A DNA stretch of 64,000 nt. Source: CAYWQB01 sp964460785 (GTDB lineage Bacteria; Chlamydiota; Chlamydiia; Chlamydiales; CAYWQB01). A program made the translations under genes and the position numbers. The stretch is from contig CAYWQB010000002.1 of NCBI GenBank assembly GCA_964460785.1, forward strand, positions 267,528 to 331,527, written 5' to 3'. Below are positions 61,269 to 64,000 of the stretch, one piece after another. Each line of letters starts with the position of its first letter. Position 1 is the stretch's first letter. The notes under the pieces are model-generated. The model saw only the letters and a program-made list of their open reading frames with translations. It was not told where the DNA came from and did no database searches.

Positions 61269-61312
61269 AATGGTGCTCTTTTTTCCTTGAAAGCGGGTTG
61301 AACTTGGGACCC

Positions 61313-61342
61313 GTTATAACCTTGGTTCGACTCTTTGGTCAA
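61313..61342 (-). promoter_or_regulatory. Sigma-66-type promoter of clpP
   Basis: On the minus strand TTGACC (61342-61337), 18 bases, TATAAC (61318-61313), 44 bases ahead of the clpP ATG. Both boxes match five of six positions, so clpP-clpX can be transcribed apart from tig. Confidence 0.65.
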
Positions 61343-61348
61343 GTTTCG

Positions 61349-61384
61349 CTTTTAGCCAGGCGAAAAATTTTGCCTGGCTAAAAG
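61349..61384 (-). terminator. 13-bp hairpin between tig and clpP
   Basis: CTTTTAGCCAGGC (61349-61361) and GCCTGGCTAAAAG (61372-61384) are perfect complements with a ten-base loop, starting 14 bases after the tig stop. No T tract follows on the minus strand, so it is not a simple intrinsic terminator; it could cut read-through, protect the tig mRNA 3' end or be a processing site. Confidence 0.6.
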
Positions 61385-61397
61385 AAAAGCACCGAAT

Positions 61398-62732
61398 TTA
61401 TTGGGAGGAAACCTTATCTAGTAGGTGTTTTTTTACCTTATCGATAAGAAGGTTTGAGAATACCTGTGCATAAACTTCCGGTGGAACTTCAGGCTTTTTT
61501 GTTTTCTCTGAAATAGGGAAGCGGTACATTTCACGCATAAGAGCATTCGCTGTTTCTTCATTAGTCACGCGAATTCCCTCTTTCTCTGCATGCTTGCGAA
61601 GTAAGAAGAAGATACGAAGTGCAGCATCAACCTCTTGTGCTACCTCTTCTTCAATCTCTTTCTCTTTTCCTTTAATCGCTTCTTCAGAGAGTCCTTGGCT
61701 GACAAGCTCACGGATACGCTCTTTAATACGCAGCGAACGCTCACTCTCTTTCAAGCTTACAGGAACTTCAAAAGGGTATGCTTCTAAAAGTTTGTCTTGT
61801 AGTAACTCTTTGCGCTCATTTTGCACACGAGCTTCTTCGTCTTTTTCAAGCTGCTCTCTGACCTTTTCAACAAGCTCTTCAGCCTTTTTTAGGCCCATCT
61901 TTTTAGCAAACTCTTCGTCTAGTTCAGGTAGAGTCGGCTTTTGAATAGCATTGAGTGTGACCTTACACTTTGTAGGCTCAAACTTTGCCTTTACCTCTTC
62001 GGGAGCTTTAGGATCAACTGTGCTTTCCCCTTCGCGAGACTCTCCAACTTTCATGCCGATGACAAGCTCTTTAAGCCATGCCCCGATTTTGCCTTCGACT
62101 ACTTCGAACCTGCGGTCTTTGCAGATGGATTGTGCTGGATCAACACCAATGTTTTCGATATCTACATCGATAAAGTCACCCTCTTCTACCGCTCGCTCCT
62201 CTTCAACTTTTTCCCAAGTTGCGTGGTGTAGGCGCAGCTCTCGTGTCGCTTTTTCAACAGCATCATCTTCTACGGGCTTTTTCTCGACAGAAGCGATTTC
62301 TAAACCATCTTCCTTAATCTCAGGAACTTCTGGCTCGGCTTCGTAAGTAAAAACAATTTTTGCCCCTTCTTTTCGGCAGCAAGACTCAACTTTAGGTCGG
62401 TGGATTGCACGCTCGTTGAGCGGTTGACGCCCCACTAGCTTTAGCATTTCTGCAAAGCTTGTGCGCATCACTTCATCATGCCACTCTTGCTCTACATATT
62501 TTGCGAACTGAGATTCAATCAGCTGAGTTGGAGCCTTACCTTTTCTAAACCCAGGAAGACTTACTTGCTTGCTAACTTTTTTTAGAGCGCTTTGATACGC
62601 AGCTCCGACAGGAGCAGGCTCAACAGATACGTGGCCTACAATCTGGCAACCTGGCTGAAATTCAACTTCAACAGAAAGGTTTTCATTTTTGAAATGATTC
62701 TGCGCATCAGTACTTGTCACGGAAGGCCTCAC
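61398..62732 (-). CDS. tig: Trigger factor
   Basis: The 444-residue chaperone has the N-terminal ribosome-binding domain with the signature GFRKGKAP, the FKBP-type prolyl isomerase domain (about 165-250) and a charged helical C-terminal domain. It binds at the ribosome exit tunnel. The first start available is GTG 62732, with another GTG four codons on, and no ribosome site before either. The tRNA-Gly 3' end is 21 bases upstream, so the mRNA leader may be short and made by tRNA processing. tig-clpP-clpX order is common in bacteria. Confidence 0.93.
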   Translation of the reverse strand: MRPSVTSTDAQNHFKNENLSVEVEFQPGCQIVGHVSVEPAPVGAAYQSALKKVSKQVSLPGFRKGKAPTQLIESQFAKYVEQEWHDEVMRTSFAEMLKLVGRQPLNERAIHRPKVESCCRKEGAKIVFTYEAEPEVPEIKEDGLEIASVEKKPVEDDAVEKATRELRLHHATWEKVEEERAVEEGDFIDVDIENIGVDPAQSICKDRRFEVVEGKIGAWLKELVIGMKVGESREGESTVDPKAPEEVKAKFEPTKCKVTLNAIQKPTLPELDEEFAKKMGLKKAEELVEKVREQLEKDEEARVQNERKELLQDKLLEAYPFEVPVSLKESERSLRIKERIRELVSQGLSEEAIKGKEKEIEEEVAQEVDAALRIFFLLRKHAEKEGIRVTNEETANALMREMYRFPISEKTKKPEVPPEVYAQVFSNLLIDKVKKHLLDKVSSQ

Positions 62733-62753
62733 TAAAATATTGGGGATGAAAAA

Positions 62754-62825
62754 AGCGGGTGATGAGATTCGAACTCACGGCCCTCACGTTGGCAACGTGA
62801 TGCTCTACCACTGAGCTACACCCGC
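62754..62825 (-). tRNA. tRNA-Gly (anticodon GCC)
   Basis: Acceptor GCGGGTG pairs with CACCCGC and the discriminator is T (U), as usual for tRNA-Gly. The anticodon stem TCACG/CGTGA has loop TTGCCAA. It reads GGC/GGT. It lies 21 bases ahead of tig on the same strand. Confidence 0.95.
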
Positions 62826-62851
62826 TTGAAAAAATGAGCGAGAAGACGGCT

Positions 62852-62880
62852 AGCTTAGGATTTTGCTTTTTTTTCTGCAA
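62852..62880 (-). promoter_or_regulatory. Promoter of tRNA-Gly (and probably tig)
   Basis: Minus-strand TTGCAG, 17 bases, TAAGCT, ending 26 bases before the tRNA-Gly 5' end. The -35 matches five of six positions. Confidence 0.45.
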
Positions 62881-62991
62881 GATGTTTACGAATATTCTTT
62901 CTCAATTCTCTATTTTACAAACTCTTTCTTCGAAAAAAAGTAACCTCTCCTCTATAAGGGCGTTAAGATCTTATTTGGATTTAGGTAGGGC

Positions 62992-63408
62992 ATGCTTGAA
63001 AGCTGCATTGAGCAATTAGTGAAAGAGCTAGAGCTTTCCCCTGTAGCAGAGCTACAGGATGGCAGCTTCCAAGTTGCATTCAGCGATAACCAAGTGTTAA
63101 TACTCAAGCCTCTAGGTCAAGGAATGAGCGCCCATATAGAAATAGGAACGCTGCCTACAGAGCAGCAAGAAGAGGCTCTCGAGCACCTGATGTATGCCAA
63201 CCTTTTTAGCCAAGGGACAGGAGCAGCCTGTACTCTTGGCCTCAAGAAAAACAAGGAAACCTTAATCTTAAGATCTGAGGATCCTTTTCTAAAAAGTTAT
63301 GAGCACTTTAAATTTCGACTTGAAACCCTTCTAAACTACGCAGACTACTGGCAGGACGCCCTTGCTAAGGCCGTAGCAAAAAAAACCTCCCCCTTATTTG
63401 AAATGTGA
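62992..63408 (+). CDS. CesT-type class I type III secretion chaperone
   Basis: The 138-residue protein has the CesT/SycE pattern: an N-terminal helix (CIEQLVKELEL), a twisted beta sheet with FQVAFSDNQVLILKPLGQGM and a helix EALEHLMYANLFSQGTGAACTLGLKKNKETLILRSEDPF before a final helix. These chaperones hold effectors or pilot proteins in a secretion-ready form. It is 11 bp upstream of an FHA-domain gene, as a chaperone-like gene and cdsD are in Chlamydia (by memory). Length is normal. GTAGGGC before the ATG is a weak ribosome site. Confidence 0.87.
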   Translation: MLESCIEQLVKELELSPVAELQDGSFQVAFSDNQVLILKPLGQGMSAHIEIGTLPTEQQEEALEHLMYANLFSQGTGAACTLGLKKNKETLILRSEDPFLKSYEHFKFRLETLLNYADYWQDALAKAVAKKTSPLFEM

Positions 63409-63419
63409 GAGAAAATTCA

Positions 63420-64000
63420 ATGGCTATCTTGCTTGATGAAAAAGGCAACCAATACACATTAGAGGAAGAAAAAAGCTACACTCTGGCAGCTAAAGATCTT
63501 CATCCAGACATTGCTATTGACGGGCTTTCAGACTCTCATGGTTCTTTGATAATCCACCAATCTGAAGGCTCGTGCACCCTAAACTTAGAACAAGCTTCTG
63601 CTCCTGTATTGATCAATGACACACCTTGCCAAGATGGATATACGCTTGAAGAAGGAGATTTTTTAAGCTTTGGCCCTGTTCGCCTTTCCTTCTCTATGAA
63701 TGTCTCTGATGAGAATCAAGAGATTGCTGATGAAAGTGAACTTCTTTCTGCTTACCAAGAAATGGGCCAGTCGATTGAGGAGACTGCTCATGATGAACCT
63801 GTAGAAGAAGCAAACACCTCTACTGCAGAAGAACCCTCTAAGGAAGAGCTCCCCTCTCCAGACCTCACCGATGAGCAGCCAGAGGAAGTTGAGACTAAGG
63901 AAGAGGAAGAGGCTCCTCCTTCAGACTCTACAGAAGAGCCCCAACCAGAAGAAGAAGAAGAAGAAGAAGAAGAAGAAGAAGAAGAAGAAGAAGAAGAAGA
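63420..64000 (+). CDS. FHA-domain type III secretion protein, CdsD-like (3' end outside window)
   Basis: The 193 visible residues include an FHA-like domain (about 1-100: ILLDEKGNQYTLEEEKSYTLAA ... LSFGPVRLSFSM) and then an acidic low-complexity region (about 110-193) rich in Glu, Pro and Ser, ending in a (GAA)n run. This matches the N-terminal half of chlamydial CdsD, an inner-membrane-ring component (SctD) with an FHA domain at its cytosolic end, which can be phosphorylated and interacts with other Cds proteins. The membrane and periplasmic parts would be downstream. It is 11 bp after the chaperone gene. The poly-Glu run is unusually long. Confidence 0.85.
   Translation, partial: MAILLDEKGNQYTLEEEKSYTLAAKDLHPDIAIDGLSDSHGSLIIHQSEGSCTLNLEQASAPVLINDTPCQDGYTLEEGDFLSFGPVRLSFSMNVSDENQEIADESELLSAYQEMGQSIEETAHDEPVEEANTSTAEEPSKEELPSPDLTDEQPEEVETKEEEEAPPSDSTEEPQPEEEEEEEEEEEEEEEEE
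63948..64000 (+). repeat. GAA trinucleotide run coding poly-Glu
   Basis: From 63948 to the end the sequence is uninterrupted GAA (more than 17 copies), in frame with the FHA-protein gene, giving a run of Glu. It continues off the window edge, so its full length is unknown. Confidence 0.9.

Noticed and set aside
63948..64000. Repeat array that might be taken for a CRISPR or tandem element
   Set aside because: It is a simple in-frame GAA run with no spacers.

Overview
The window looks like the chromosome of a member of the Chlamydiae outside the genus Chlamydia (a Parachlamydiales-type, amoeba- or animal-associated intracellular bacterium). This rests on gene content and order. From memory, several runs match Chlamydia trachomatis neighbourhoods: ctcB-ctcC ... 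recO ... yidD ... pheT; trhO/rpsD/murJ; rluD ... kdsA-lptC-lptB; and pckG/mreB/SNF2 helicase next to clpX/clpP/tig. Type III secretion genes typical of the phylum are also present. I see no rRNA, insertion sequence, phage or CRISPR array.

Layout. 0-9.8 kb (+): the 3' end of a giant coiled-coil/TPR protein, a FlgN-like protein, the sigma-54 two-component pair CtcB/CtcC and an FlhG/FleN-like MinD ATPase. 9.9-15.3 kb: lineage-specific genes including a MORN-like protein coupled to a DUF115 (Maf-type) protein. 15.3-24.7 kb: rlmN-hpf, recO, a methyltransferase, yidD, doxX, a LysM protein, pheT and an F-box/LRR effector candidate. 24.8-28.4 kb: a MORN-like lipoprotein, a very good sigma-54 promoter in front of two conserved unknowns, and trhO. 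28.5-39.4 kb: rpsD, murJ, rluD, dtd, a KH protein, a DHH-like protein, folK, and a tight kdsA-lptC-lptA-lptB block for lipopolysaccharide synthesis and export. 39.4-46.5 kb (-): ndk, pckG, mreB and an SNF2 helicase. 46.7-58.5 kb: a divergent type III secretion cargo island. 58.5-62.8 kb (-): clpX, a ClpP-like protein apparently lacking its catalytic serine, clpP, tig and a tRNA. 63.0-64.0 kb: a CesT-type chaperone and the start of an FHA-domain CdsD-like basal-body gene.

How the parts fit. The cargo island has four minus-strand genes (a secreted-protein candidate, an LcrH/SycD chaperone, a CopB-like and a CopD-like translocator). Opposite them are two ~1000-residue paralogues and a small helical protein. 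The five large products start with related N-termini, as expected for a shared secretion signal. CtcB/CtcC and the perfect -24/-12 element at 26.3 kb give both ends of a sigma-54 regulatory link in one window.

Most unusual points: a second, in-frame, signal-peptide-bearing start for nucleoside diphosphate kinase with its own Shine-Dalgarno inside a hairpin; the ClpP-like pseudoenzyme between clpX and clpP; a 13-bp inverted repeat covering the start codon of the F-box gene; CtcC retaining the Fis-type DNA-binding domain; flagellar-type regulators without flagellar structural genes in view; and tRNA genes placed just ahead of protein genes that lack a Shine-Dalgarno. All family and synteny statements come from reading the sequence and from memory; no database search was run.
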